A DNA stretch of 64,000 nucleotides from Proteles cristata cristata (GCA_017311185.1 JAESUZ010003505.1:1984001-2048000), one strand, 5' to 3'. Shown: positions 46,405 to 58,930, counted from the stretch's first letter. The notes: generated by a model from the letters alone, not told the origin. Translations and numbers: made by a program.

Positions 46405-49250
46405 CGTAGAACCTCGTAACTGCATTCTAAACACGTTAGGTGTTTCCTCCGAGTGGAAGTTCTGGAGCTGGACAGAGGCTGACCACACTGGTTCCCTTTG
46501 AATCAGCATCCTGTGATGGTAACGGTCGGTGGCAGACTCTAGGACTAATATAATTTGTTTACAAGGATATGTGTTTATGTGAGAAAATGACCTGCATGTT
46601 TTTCTGGCATTGGTGATGGCTGGTATTTTAACTACCTCGTCAGAAGAACATTTCACAAATCCGCCTGCTCCTACAGACTGAGAAAGAAACAGTCTCCCCT
46701 ACAATGTCTGTAGTACGCCATGGCCCATTTGAGCTATGCAACACACTAGTTGTTCGGTTTTTGTTATAATCTTCATCAAAGATGGAACATGTAGCCTAGA
46801 CTGTTGTGCAGTAAGATCATTGCTTGCCTGCCAGTTTGCACTTTTATGTACAACGTGTTGTTGTGAAGGTGAAGTTTGTGGTGAGTGAGTCTCTGACAGT
46901 CTGTCACTTCACCTGACTCTGGGAAAAGGATCTCCAAATAGGCTGTGTTTGCAAGTGCTGTAAATATGCTTGTATTTGTAGCATCTTGGTGGTGAACTTT
47001 ATGATTCACCAGGATTCTTTCTTTGCTGTTTTAAAACCAAAGTTTGGTTTCAAAGGCCATTACTATTTTGCTTGTGTATCTTGGGGGAAAGAGGAGACAG
47101 CAGTTAAGGTATTGAAAATATTTTCTTTTATTTTCTGTCTCAAAAAGTTTTTTTTTTTTGTTACACGTTAAAGACCTTATATAGTGTTTAATGTTTCAAT
47201 TTGCTGTATGCATTTTCAGCTTTAGTATTTGTCATCTTGTTCCAATTTAATGAAAGCTTATTTGGCTATGGTTTTCATTGGAAAGCAGAACACACGTACA
47301 ACTTTCAGCAATAATATATATTTTTCCTTTACTTTGGATTTGAACAGCCTTCTAAAATTTTCTCTACTGAAATTCTGGCAGAGCTGTTTCTTCAACATTT
47401 GGCTGAGGGGTTGGAATGTTTTAAACATTTGAAGTGACTGGGATCAATTACTGTAACCTAAAATGGATAACCTTTAAGACACAAAGCTCATGTTTCTCTT
47501 AATCATCTCATTACATGACATTTTTCTGTTTGTATATCGATACAATTCTGCGTGTTGGCTAAATAAGGTACATTTCATTTATTTCCAAGTACTGGTGATA
47601 TTGTAAAGCTAGCATATTACATATAACTTTAAAGTTATTTTTAAGATCTAACATCTTTGTGGATGAGAAAAATAAAATTCCGAAGATGGATCCACTTGTA
47701 ACAATTTAGCAGCCAAACAAAGTATAATAATAGCAAAATCGGGTATTTGAAATGAATCTCAAAAAAATTCACAATACAAACATGGTTTTTAAGCTCTGTT
47801 TTTCTGATTAAGGGATTACCAGTTTTCCGATTCAGTCTTTCTAGTGTTACTTTGTTACCGAAAGTTTTCTTTTTCTACTATCCAGTCGTGGTGTTTACGG
47901 AGAAAGGGCTGTGCAGTAATAGCCCGTTATTTTTATTTATCAGGGTAATTTAGGACTCACATTGCACTTTTGGGGTGGAAAGAAAGCAGTGTATTACCAG
48001 CTTCAAGATTTGACTTTTGATAAATATAAATGCAGAGCAACTCTCTGCTGATGGTACGTAGTGGATGTGACCCATGACGGGCAGATGGCTGTGGCGATGG
48101 AGAGAAATATTACAGCCAGAACATTCCTGCTTCTGCTCCACTGGACTCAGAATACATTAGCAGGGCACTCTCTCAGCTTGGAGTTTTTTCCTGATGATAG
48201 ATTAGTGATAAACTCGTATGCAAATTATTCCAGAGTTCCTCTGAGAACTTAGCTTTTCATGAATGAAAAGGTCATTTGTAAGTATTCTACATTCTTTCAG
48301 CGTTTTTTCCCAGGGAATCAGATTGCTTTGTACAATTCTCCATCGCCGTTATTTTCTTTAAAATAATAGCTTGCAGTTGTCCAGCTATAAGGGCCTCATT
48401 ATTTGTTTGGTGGTTTGGAGAAACCTGCTGTTTCTTCGTGAAATAAATTCTATTTAGCAAAGAGGGAACTTACAGTTGAAATCATTCCATAAACGAGAGG
48501 CTCAGACTTTCATGAGGCCAGGAGGCTCCATGCTCATTTTGTCTTAAATGACTTTTGAGAGAAGGCCAAACTTCGTACCAGATGTGTGGTATTTTATAAT
48601 AATTACATGGTGCAAGCCTTCATTCATTTTCCACTGAGACCATTCAACATCTGCTTTATCAAAATGGTTTGGGTTGTTTTTTTTTTTTTTTTTCCTCCAA
48701 GGCTGCAGATGAGTACAAATATTAAGTGAGACACTGAGTCACCAATTTTCTTATTTTATGACGTGAATTTCTCTTGCATCTCTGTGTTATAAATGCCACA
48801 GATCATTCGTTTACCATGCACATTTATTGTTTTTGTTAATCCGTTATCAGTTATAGTTCCAAATGCAGATGAGAAGTTAATAAGGAATGGAAAAGGAAGC
48901 GGATTGGAAGGGGATAGCGTGCCCCTTTATTATCATTTCTACCTTGAGACCACTTTATCTATTTACCAACCCATTTCACTGTAACTTGCCTTATCGGTGC
49001 AAACAGAGTCTACAGATACTGATTAACAAAAACAGGCGGCCAGAGGTCATAAGTGGGAGAGATGTCAGAATCCTGTGACAGTGTGGGGCACAGTGCCCAG
49101 ATGCGTGTTAGCGTGTCCCATGCCGTGTGAATGGCAGTTCCCGAACTGCCCTTAGGTCAGGTGATGGGCAAGTCTCTACCTCCCAACTCAGTAGCTGCTT
49201 TTACTCACTTTATTGGGATATCAAAATGCACAGGGACTTTCTTTGCTATT
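46405..49250. other. Intron stretch without recognised feature
   Basis: AT-rich, with several T-runs (47150, 48680). No repeat or exon recognised. Confidence 0.6.
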
Positions 49251-49320
49251 CTTGACTACTTCATGGAAAACTGTAGCATGAAGTGCTTGACTACTTCATG
49301 GAAAACTATAGCCTGAAGCG
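49251..49320 (+). repeat. 35-bp tandem duplication
   Basis: CTTGACTACTTCATGGAAAA begins both copies (49251-49285, 49286-49320). They differ at three positions. The second copy runs into the SINEC start. Confidence 0.93.
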
Positions 49321-49523
49321 CCTGGGTGGCTCAATCATTTGGCTGTTCTGTTCTTGATTTTAGCTCAGGTCATGATCTCATGGTTTTTGGGTTCCAGTGC
49401 CACTTCAGGCTCTGTGCTGACAGCATGGAGCCTCCTTGGGATTCTCTCTCCTTCCCTCTCTTTCTACTCCTCCCAACCTCCCCCCACACACAAATAAATA
49501 AACATTTAAAAAAACATTTAAAA
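49316..49523 (+). mobile_element. SINEC, sense copy beside a 35-bp tandem duplication
   Basis: This sense copy starts at GCGCCTGGGTGGCTCAATC, lacking the first Gs. It has a TCTTGATTTTAGCTCAGG middle and a CACACAAATAAATAAAC tail. A tandem duplication at 49251-49320 abuts its 5' end. Confidence 0.88.
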
Positions 49524-50129
49524 CCCTGGGGGAAAGGACCTTTGTTTTATTTTTTCTCACTTAGGGCAAAATGCCATCTTTGCAAAAATGTGTACTTCCT
49601 TGGTGCACAGATTTTGGTCACATTTCCTCCACAGGCTTCAAAACTGGATACACTAAGTGACTACTATTACAGTAAAAACAAAGTCCGTGCGACTTTTCAA
49701 AGCATCATGCTTTTTAGCCTACAGTAGTACAGTAGTCTCTTTTCTGGGCCAACACAGACATAACCAGCCATAAAAATAAACATGTGCACATCCAAGGCCC
49801 AAAATAAATCAAAGCAGACATAATGAAAATATTCCAGGGAGCCTAAAAGAAAATTTAATATACTTCACCTCCTCTTTGAAAGGGTGAGGGAGTTGGTTTG
49901 GTTTTTCATCGGAATTTTTATGTGGGTAAAACTTCCTGTTTGCTGCGCTTGCCTAAGGATTTTCTTATCCCCCATTTAGGTTGTGAACAAAGAGATAGGG
50001 GAGAAATTATGTTAATAAGTGTTGGTGAACCAAATGATGGTTTCAGGAGACAGCCCAATTGTTCGTAAGCCATATGATATTTGAATATTATTTAAAAGGT
50101 AATTGAGCCCTGAAATAGGAGTTTTTTAA

Positions 50130-50348
50130 GTAGCTTTTTATTACATTTATTTATTTTTGAGGGATAGAGTGAGACAGAGCGTGAGCAGGGGAGGGACAGA
50201 GACAGAAGGAGACACAGAATCAGAAGCAGGCTCCAGGCTCTGAGCAAGCATTCAGCACAAGCCTGAGGCGGGGCTTGAACCCATGAACTGTAAGATCATG
50301 ACCTGAGCCAAAGTCGGACATTTAACCGACTGAGCCACCCAGGCGCCT
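50130..50348 (-). mobile_element. SINEC, antisense copy
   Basis: It runs from TTACATTTATTTATTTTTGAGG to GAGCCACCCAGGCGCCTC. No clear target duplication was seen. Confidence 0.9.
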
Positions 50349-51206
50349 CTATATGAATTTTTTTTTTAACCTAATGTTTTCTTCAATGAAATAGAGTTTT
50401 TGGTCACTTCTCTGACACATTTGATTTGAGAATAAAGGAAATATATAGCTCTGATGGAAACATATTTATGTCCCAAAGCCTGTTTGTCTCTTAGCTATCA
50501 CTGGTCAGAATTCAATTAATTCAAAATAACTTTTGGATTTTTAGATTCTCGCTTTGATCACATCTATATTTTGTTCCAAAGCTGTGATGCTAGGGGCATC
50601 CCAAGCGTTCCTTAGCCACACTCTCCACCATTCCTATCATTCAGACACAATTTGGCAAAAATTCAGTTCAGTCGAGTGAAATCTACTTTAAGTCCTAAGG
50701 TTGATTGGTCAAGAGTAAGGTTTCTCCAGTAACATTTTTACAAAGACACAATGATGTACTTTCACGGTTCAAACAAACAGAGCATAGGAATTATTTTGAA
50801 ATATAATGATGGTACAGCTGTAACAATAAAAAGGTCTCTAATAAATAAAAGATTGTGCATCTGTTTTTGGTGACTTCTGACTGCCTCTCCCTGTAACTGA
50901 CAACAGGCGCTCTATGCTCTATCTTAAGCATAAGCGCAAGTGCAAGAACAATATATGCCTGGCATTATGTTTTGTCTGGAAGAATTTTAGGCAGTTAGGG
51001 ACATCCTCTCTGATGAATGGGAGAGTGAAATGGAGTTGGAGCATTGGACTCAATTAAGTTTAAGTGTCATTTGTTGTTCAGAGAAGATTGGCTTTCATCT
51101 GTTTTCTCTAGAAGTGGCGGCGCATCTTTGCATATTTTACCACATAGGACGGTAAGGTACCGTTGCAAAACAGGATGCAGTTTAAAAGCAGGTTCTTTGT
51201 GGGGGA

Positions 51207-51411
51207 GGGGGGGGAGCCTGGGTGGCTCAGTCACTTAAGCATCTGCCTTCAGCTCCGTTCATGATCTCACAGTGGGTTCGAGTCCTGCCTTAGGCTCTGT
51301 GCTGTTGGCTCAGAGCCTGGAACCTGCTTTGGATTCTGTCTCTCCCTGTCTCTCTGCCCCTCCCCTGCTCACTCTTTCTATCAAAAATAAATAAACCTTA
51401 ATTTAAAAAAA
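51207..51411 (+). mobile_element. SINEC after a G-run
   Basis: This sense copy begins in a G-rich run and reads GAGCCTGGGTGGCTCAGTC. Part of the middle is deleted and the tail is CAAAAATAAATAAACC. Confidence 0.9.
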
Positions 51412-51467
51412 CGATCAGTTTCTTTTCGTACCCAGTTTATTAATTAGTAATAAAAACTAGGGCTTGT

Positions 51468-51953
51468 CTCTCTCCCTTTCTCCCACCATTTTCCCCCTTC
51501 TTCTCCCCCATGGTCCTCAGTTAAGTTCCTCCTAATCCTCCTATACGTGCAAACATATGATATTTGTCCTTCTCTGCCTGACTTATTTCGCTCAGCATAA
51601 CACCCTCAAGGTCCATCCATGTTGATACACATGGCCAGATTTCATTCTTTCTCATTGCCATGTAGTATTCCATGGTATCGATAAACCACATCTTCTTGAT
51701 CCATTCGTCCACTGATGGACTCTTAGGCTCTTTCCATGTTTTAGCTATTGTTGAGGGAGGGAGGCAAACCACGAGAGACTCTTGAATGCTGAGAAACAAA
51801 CTGAGGACTGATGGGTGTGAGGAGGGTGAGGGGGAGATGGGCATGGAGGAGGCACTTGTGGGGATGAGCACTGGGTGTTATATGGAAACCAACTTGACAA
51901 TAAACTATTTGTAAGAAAAAAAGTAAAAAAATAAAAAGAGAAGAAGAAAAAAA
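51468..51953. mobile_element. LINE-1 3' end with 5' inversion (twin priming)
   Basis: The element has two parts. Positions 51468 to about 51752 match the minus strand of the L1 3' region (ORF2 C-terminus and start of the 3' untranslated region). From about 51753 it continues on the plus strand (GGCAAACCACGAGAGACTC to GACAATAAACTATTTG) and ends in an interrupted A-rich tail. The direct repeat AAAAACTAGGGCTTGT lies at 51452-51467 and 51954-51969, so it is one insertion. Direct comparison with the L1 at 18426 shows that the two parts nearly adjoin in the source element. The minus-strand open frame at 51521-51871 spans the junction and is an artefact. Confidence 0.92.
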
Positions 51954-52379
51954 AAAAACTAGGGCTTGTGCCTCAGAATGTACTAATTCATTTTTCAATC
52001 ACCATCAACCCAGTCTGATTAAGAAAAAAGTTTTCTGAAATTCCACGTCCCCTAGTTTTCAGTGAGATAGGAATGACCACAACCCTTCCATTGTCCCAGA
52101 CGGTAAGATGTCAGGAGAACTATTAAATACCAAGTTCGTAACAGTTCTTTGAGTGCGTAACCTGAACGTGAAAAATCTACGAATGCCTAACGGAGAGTCT
52201 TCAATCTAAATCATTCCCAAGGTCGGAAATATTAGGTTGGACTATGGAAATTACAGCTGCGCAGGGAAGCAGTTCATCACATTAAAAAAAATTTTTTTGA
52301 GTTTTTAATGGAATAGAAGCAAAACCAACGGAGACCTCTGAGCCGTCAATCAGTCTTGCCAGGATTTGAAGACAGTATC

Positions 52380-53000
52380 AGGACGCAGCTCTCTTTATGG
52401 CTCGGGGACAATGGAGGCTGCCAGCGATGCCTCATCAGGGCGCCGAGAACGGGGAGCGGCCGAGCCAGTATTTCCAGGCCCTGGTGCGGACTCGCGGTGC
52501 AGCCCGGCTGATGCCAAGGGTCAGGGCCGTGCTAACGGGAGCCTCGCGCTTCCTGAATCCGAAGTCTAAGTTCAGGAGGCCCAGACCGCAGCGTGTAAGC
52601 CAGGCACGTTTCTTCATGAATGCGTTCCGATACATTGTATCGGAGCCGGACGCCACGGGAAAGCCCATCCCTGTCGCTTCTGCTGATGAGAACACACCCC
52701 ATCACAGGGGCCTGGGAAGCGCCAGTGCTGCGCTGGGCGCGCGGAGGGCAAGGTCAAGGTGGAGGCGCAGAATCATCGGGCACTCCCTGAAAGCTCCTCG
52801 CCGCCACGCATCCCCGCGCTGACCGGCCTTCCCATGCGAGGCAGTTCTCGCAAGTACAGAGCCGCAGGAAGGCAGCGCCCCATCGCTGCTGGTGAAGTTC
52901 ATTCTCAGGGGCGCCCCACTCACTGCCTTGACTCGCTTTGTGGGTGGGGAATCCAGCCCAGCTCGCAGATCTCAAGAAGTAGTAGGCATCCTTACTGATG
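52380..53000 (+). other. CpG-rich island with an unidentified 141-codon frame
   Basis: About 600 bp stand out as GC-rich with dozens of CpG dinucleotides, unlike the CpG-poor intron around it. An open frame at 52397-52822 (+) begins MARGQWRLPAMPHQGAENGE and contains RFFMNAFRYIVSEPDATGKP followed by IPVASADENTPHHRG and an Arg-rich end. A second frame (52366-52569) reads MEAASDASSGRRERGAAEPV. I recognise no family. Similar-looking pieces continue in other frames (52759-52998, 52892-53101), which could mean a retrocopy broken by frameshifts. Alternatives are a true CpG-island promoter or exon of an unannotated transcript, or chance frames in GC-rich DNA. Confidence 0.5.
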
Positions 53001-53477
53001 GCTCCAAAGCAAAGGGGTCCATCGTGCACCCCATTCCCTGTAACTTCTACCTGGTCTCTCAGAAGTTGAGGTCAGCTCCCAGCCTCCTTTCTAGAGGCTG
53101 AGCTTCTTGCTATGCGTCCCACCCATCACTGGACTCTCCAGGGTCTCCCGTTATGCTCCTAGTTGTGTGTGATTTTGCAGAGAGAGGGGGTGGCCAGCTC
53201 CAGGACGGTCTTCTCGTCCCTTCCTCTTCCCACCACAGACTGCTGAGAGTGTGCTGGCTGGCACCCCCGTTCACACTCAGCCTGCAGCACCATGCTGGGC
53301 CCCAAGCAGGTGCCAGAGGGATAGGAAACATCCCTAAGGGGATTGCTCCATCCTTCAGGAACTTGACATATTCCGGCGGCTGTACACCCTGGGCAGGACT
53401 GTTTCTCCTCAGTTTCTTCACCTGTCACAAGTCTCAGATAATTCATAAGGCCCATTCTTACTTTTAAAATAAGATAC
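53001..53477 (+). other. GC-moderate stretch continuing the island
   Basis: It is richer in C and T than the intron average and ends in CTTTTAAAATAAGATA just before a SINE. If the region is a retrocopy this could be its 3' untranslated part, but there is no clean A tail or flanking duplication. No gene is recognised. Confidence 0.3.
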
Positions 53478-53668
53478 GGGGTGCCTGGGTGACTCGGTCG
53501 TTTAAGCATCCTACTCTTGATGTGGGTTCAGGTCATGATCTCAGGATTCGTGAATTCGAGTCCAGCGTGGGGCTCCATGCTGACAGTGCAGCATCTCCTT
53601 GGGATTCTCTCTCTCTCCCCCACCCTGTCCCTCCCCCCAAAATTAAGTAAATAAACTTTAATTAAATA
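53478..53668 (+). mobile_element. SINEC, sense, diverged
   Basis: This sense copy reads GGGGTGCCTGGGTGACTCGGTC with TTGATGTGGGTTCAGG in the middle and a CCAAAATTAAGTAAATAAAC tail. Its tail serves as the target of the next, antisense SINE. Confidence 0.88.
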
Positions 53669-53677
53669 ACATGTTTT

Positions 53678-53904
53678 ATAATTTTTTAATGTTTTATTTA
53701 TTTCTGAGAAAGAGAGAGAGATGGCGATAGCATGAGCAGGGGAGGGTCAGAGAGAGAGAGAGGGAGATACAGAATCTGAAACAGGCTCCAGGCTCTGAGC
53801 TAGCTGTCAGCACAGAGCCCCATGTGGGCTTGAACCCATGAACCGTGAGATCATAACCTGAGTTGAAGTCGGACGCTTAACCGACTGAGCCAGCCAGGTG
53901 CCCC
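53678..53904 (-). mobile_element. SINEC inserted in the tail of the previous SINE
   Basis: This antisense copy is flanked by aaataacatgtttt at 53664-53677 and 53907-53920. It lies head-to-head with the sense copy at 53478, forming an inverted pair with almost no spacer. Confidence 0.92.
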
Positions 53905-54807
53905 TAAAATAACATGTTTTAAAGGTTATGTGTAACTGTTGTCTGAATACCAGATTTGCTATAACTTCCTCAAGAGCCAATGCAGATAGGAATGTCAAAG
54001 ACAGTGTTTTAACATTAAAAGATAAAATTCCAGAAGCACATGTGAATCTTGGTCTGTATTTCCACTAACAAAAATAGACTGAAATGGCATTTGATTAATT
54101 ACATTTCAGATGCTTAATTCTTGCCCTGTTCGTGATGAGCAGATTTGCCATCAGATTTTTAGGACAAAGGGAAGCAGTGAAAGAAACTTAGATAGAGAGG
54201 GAAACAAAAGACCAGCAAACCTTTATATCTGAAATGCTGTTTGCTTTCATTCTCTTTGTACTGATGAGAATTATAAGGAGGCAACATGAAGACCTTTCTA
54301 TCCATGGTGTGGCCATAAAATGAGAGGATTGATTTTTGATGGGTGATCTCTGGAAATCAGCTTTATTGCTTTATACTCATTCTGTGAATATCTCCATCCA
54401 GTTCGGGTGGATAGAATCCTAACATAAAAGCCAGTTTCACATAAAATATATTCAATAGTAGGAAAAGAAAGAAATAAACTTAGGGTTATCAATTTAGAAA
54501 ACTGATTTTTTTTTTTTTACTTCTGGGTTGGCTTTTATCCTTTTAGGTTGAATTTTAATACAACCAAGATGTGTCCACTTATAGATGAATCGAGATTCTC
54601 AGGGTCAGCTGCTTCATTTTCTAGCAACTAAGTTTATCAAAATATGTCAAAGTAACATATTGTAGGGCAGTGTGACCCTTGACACCTCTATGAAGAAAAA
54701 GCTAGTAGTAAGTAGTTTAAATCGTTTAAATAATGTCATTCCCACAAGAAAGAAAATGTCACATTGTTTGTTACTTTTTATAACATTGTAACCTAAATGA
54801 CTTTCGT

Positions 54808-54862
54808 GTTGGGACCCGGGACCTTAAACATTTGTTGGTTGAATGAATGAATGAATCTTGGA
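54808..54862 (+). mobile_element. L2-like 3' end fragment
   Basis: ACCTTAAACATTTGTTGGTT followed by GAATGAATGAATGAATC matches the terminal part of L2. Confidence 0.45.
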
Positions 54863-57134
54863 ACGTACTGACCTTCAGCAAGAAAAAAGACTTGGGACTG
54901 AACATTTTAAGCTATAAAGAATGAGTCTGAATTTTAAGTTTCAATAATGAAATTGACATTTGTTCAAAATATGTTGCATCATTTTAAAAAGACATCCTAA
55001 TAGATTATTAGCAAATGATCTGGTTTTCCACAATACCTCTGCTGCTTTACGCTGTATTAAGAAACTTATTCCTCATTCCCAGATCTTCCTTCTATTTTTT
55101 TCAAACAGTATTACCACCTCCTAGAATGGTAATACCACATGCATTAAAAAAAATCCCTCCCAGAATTAATACACAAGTAATTGATATCAATAACCTTGAG
55201 ATTTCCTCATGTTTACAGCAAACTCCTGCCCATTTTTTTATAAGCCTGACCTACTTAGTTCAAATGTGCCTGTCATTTCTTTCTTCAAAGATGAACTCAC
55301 CTTTAATCCTGACTTGCTGTCTTAGTAAGAGCCATCTAGAAAAAGTATAATCAGAAACGCACCGTGGGAAAAGGGCACACAGGACCATACCTAACAGCCC
55401 AGGGTGCAGTAGGAGACAGCATATTGACCTGGAGATTTTCCTTTTCAGGGCCTCTTGTTTGTCAGTCATTGCAAGAATAGGGATAAAGATTAACTTAGTT
55501 GTATTTGAACTTTTTCTTCCCCCCCAAAGGTACCAGTTTATCAACCATTCTTCCCGGAGGCCTTCATCCAAATTCCTGAGTAGACACTCCCCTCTGTGAT
55601 GATAGAACATATATAAAATAGAGGCAGAAATATATACCATATTCCTGCAAGTCCAGGCTAAAGGTTTGAAAACTCCACCTGGGGTGGACTGGACTGGAAA
55701 AATTGTGTTCTCCTAGAGAAAGCCTTAGGACCCATTGCAAATATTTATCTTCCATGTACTTCCTCTGCATACTTCTTAAAGAGAAGACAAACGGATTCTT
55801 GACATGAGAACGTGGCGGAGGTGGGGATGGCAGAGAATACGAAGATGAGGCTCCCAGCCATGCTTGGCTAGCATCGCGTAACACTTTGGCTCTTAAAAAC
55901 AACAACAACAAATCGAACTTGCCCTGTTGAAAAGTTTAAAATAAAGAGCAATCTTTTGTATTAGACTCTTTTCTTATTAAAATTCGGTAGGTTTAGTGTG
56001 GGTGAAATAGAATGTATCCACATCCACTTAAAAGAGGCATTCTTCCTGAGGAGCCCACGTCTCCTGACCGGTGTTACAATGAAATAGTCAAAAAACGCTA
56101 CCACATGAGGTGACCTATGTGCCTTTTAGCAGCCTCTCTTCCGTTAACTTAGCTGCACGTGTGTTCTTTGAAGAAGCAGAACCTGGGCTTGATTGCACCG
56201 AGTCAATAAGGTAGATTCGACATAACTGACGCCATGAAAGAGTTCGGATTAACGGGGAGGCAGAGGGGTCAGATAACCAAAACTTGTTTCATCTGCACTG
56301 TGACACTCTGACAAATGAGGTAAACACCAAATGGGGAGGAAGCACAAGTTAAGAGTCAGGATAAATAGATGCGGCTCCTAGCCACAGCCACGTGTAACAC
56401 TGCGGGACCTTTGCCAGTGACCTTTCCTAGGCAGGTGAGAGCTGTGCCACATTGGCCCATCAGGACATTTTTGGTCTTGTCTCCCAACCCCAAAGCTGGC
56501 TTTGACCTGATCGGGGCACCTGGCATCTCTGTGGGATCACCTCGAAGGATATATACAGCATCCCAGAAAAATGAAATGTGCAATATGTCTGTTATAGCAC
56601 AGTTTCTATGAGAAAATACAGTTCCCGCTCCAGTTTGAGTTACAAGGAGCATATTTTCTTTCATCCCAGCAGCCCAAACAGAGCCCCCTCCTCCCCCCCT
56701 TTCCCGGTCTCATTTTAACCGAAATAGCCCCTGGAGATTTGGCTGCAGTCTTCTTCCCTGTTGGGAACAAATCCAGCACGAGGGCTAGAAATTCCACGGC
56801 ACAAGTAACTACACCCCTTTCCACGTATGATTGGTGTAGGATCTTGTTAGGCACAGCGACGTCTTCAGAGTTACACAATGAGCCAGCCATTTACATGGAT
56901 GATTGGTCACAAAGATCCCGATGACAGAGGGGCCTTAACTGTTGTATAGATAGCAGTCCATTCTGAGGACAATACCATAATGAGAATATACAAGTTGCCA
57001 AAAAAAAGGGGGAGGGGGACATTTTCTTTGGTTGTTGATGTGTCCTCAAAAATAACTATCTGACTGCCATATTGTGTTTTATAATTTCAAGTCCTCAAGG
57101 ATCATGTCCGTCTATTTAAAGTCCCTACAGCATC
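54863..57134. other. Intron stretch without recognised gene
   Basis: Short frames only (for example 115 codons at 55564-55911 minus) without domain. 56150-56950 is GC-moderate and unassigned. Confidence 0.5.
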
Positions 57135-57349
57135 GGGGCATCTGGGTGGCTCAGTCGGTTAAGCGTCTGACTCTTGATTTCGCCTCAGGTCACGATCTCA
57201 CAGTTGGTGAGTTCGAGCCCCACATTGGGCTCTGTGCTGATGGTGTGGAGCCTGCTTGGGATTCTCTCTCTCCTTCCCTCTCTGCCCCTCTGCTGGGGCA
57301 GAGAGTGCTTTCTCTCTCCTTCACAAAAATAAAAAAAATAAATAATAAA
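57135..57349 (+). mobile_element. SINEC, sense copy
   Basis: It starts GGGGCATCTGGGTGGCTCAGTC and carries TCTTGATTTCGCCTCAGG. The CT-rich region contains a short duplication (CTCTGCCCCTCTGCTGGGGCAGAGAG). The tail is CACAAAAATAAAAAAAATAAAT. Confidence 0.9.
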
Positions 57350-57957
57350 CTAGCTGCAGTACCATGGGTGTGGGGAAGATGTCAATAATGAAGACGACAA
57401 TAGCGAAACGCGCCCATGTGTATAATAATCAGGCAACACTTGAATTTTCTCGTTCTGAAAATGGGGTGGCATCCTCAGACTTCTAACTAGAGGCATATGC
57501 GGTCTTGACTGCACTCATCGCTGGACCCATGACAGCCGTGAAGGAGGGTAGCAGCATCTTGAGAGACGGGAGACGACTTTCCCTCTGTCCGTAGAGAAAC
57601 ACAGTATTTCTCTTTACTGGGCCTTACTGATGGGTAGCTCTCAGCTGGCTTGATGCCACACAGATTTTTTTTAAAGGACTTTTTTTCCCTCATGTAAAAT
57701 AGTTTTGTGACTTTCCAGTTATAACATGTTGCTGTAATTAATGCAACTCACTTCCTCAGAAGCACTATAAGCATCACCACCCACATGAAAATTAAAATGC
57801 GGTCAAGAGGGACTCACAGCAGAGAAGGAGGAGAAAATGAGAGTTGTCTTTGAAAGTAAGGACCGCAAATGAAAAGCACATGAATGAAAATGAAAAAAGT
57901 TTTCCCAGGTTATGGAAATACATAGGTATAAACTCCTTTGTTGGTGTTATTGCTGTT

Positions 57958-58166
57958 TTAATTTTTTTAATGTTTATTTTTGAGAGAGAGAGAGAAACAG
58001 TGCAGGTGGGGGAGGGTCAGAGAGAGAGGGAGACACAGAATCCGAAGCAGGTTCCAGGCTCTGAGCTGTCAGCACAGAGCCCGACGTGGGGCTTGAACTC
58101 TGAACAGTGAGATCATGACCTGAGCTGACGTCAGATGCTTAATGGACGGAGCCACCCAGGTGCCCC
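57958..58166 (-). mobile_element. SINEC, antisense copy
   Basis: It runs from TTTTTTTAATGTTTATTTTTGAG to GAGCCACCCAGGTGCCCC, with a slightly shortened tail-side motif. No clear target duplication. Confidence 0.9.
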
Positions 58167-58814
58167 CACCATTTGTTTTCGATACACGGTATTGTGTTGC
58201 TAGCGGTAGAGACGAAAACATTGTTTTTCATTCACTCTGTTTGAACTTAAGTACATTTGGAATATTTTCTCCTTTTCCCCTTTGAAACGCATTCTACTTG
58301 TACGTTATTGTGCTTGGGATAAGCGTCTGTCATTTTTTATTCAATTCACACTTCTTCCCTTGTCATTGCCTCAGTGGGCTCAAAGCCAGGTGTAAAGGAG
58401 GGAGTTAAAACTGGGCATTAACCTGCTATGAGTCATCATCAGCTGAGATGGTTCGATACACGGTCTTCCCCAGGGGTCAGAAGCCATCAGGTAAGGCCTG
58501 TCTCCCCAGCTTCAAGATGCCTTGTCCGTCACCAGGTTGGCATCGTGGTGGTTACACAGAAAGTAACTGCTCGATAGTAACTAACGAGGTAACCATTTTA
58601 GCCTGCTTTCTTGCTTTGAAGAGACTTCGTGGAGGTGCTTGGACTAAAAGTATTTAGTCTTCTTACAGTCAAGACCGTAGTTGACTGTGGTGTCTGCACC
58701 CTCTTGTGTTCTTGGGATCCGAGGAGACTGCACCTGAGGGGGTCTCATAAGCAGGATTTTACAGCGAGTGGCATGCTGGGAACTCAGTTTGCAGAAGCAG
58801 CTGGTAGAATGCAG

Positions 58815-58930
58815 TTAAAAAGGCACAGTCCTGGGCCCCCACCCTCAGTTATTCCCATGGGTTCAATCTGCAGGGGGCCCCAGGAATGTGCATTTTAAAT
58901 GGGTGTTTCAGGTTATTTGGTGCAAGTGCT
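58815..58930 (+). mobile_element. MER5A-like fragment
   Basis: CAGTCCTGGGCCCCCACCCT, GTTCAATCTGCAGGGGGCC and CCAGGAATGTGCATTTTAAA follow the MER5A middle. The termini are not clear. Confidence 0.55.

Noticed and set aside
51521..51871. 116-codon minus-strand frame as a gene
   Set aside because: It joins an inverted L1 ORF2 piece to antisense L1 3' untranslated sequence.
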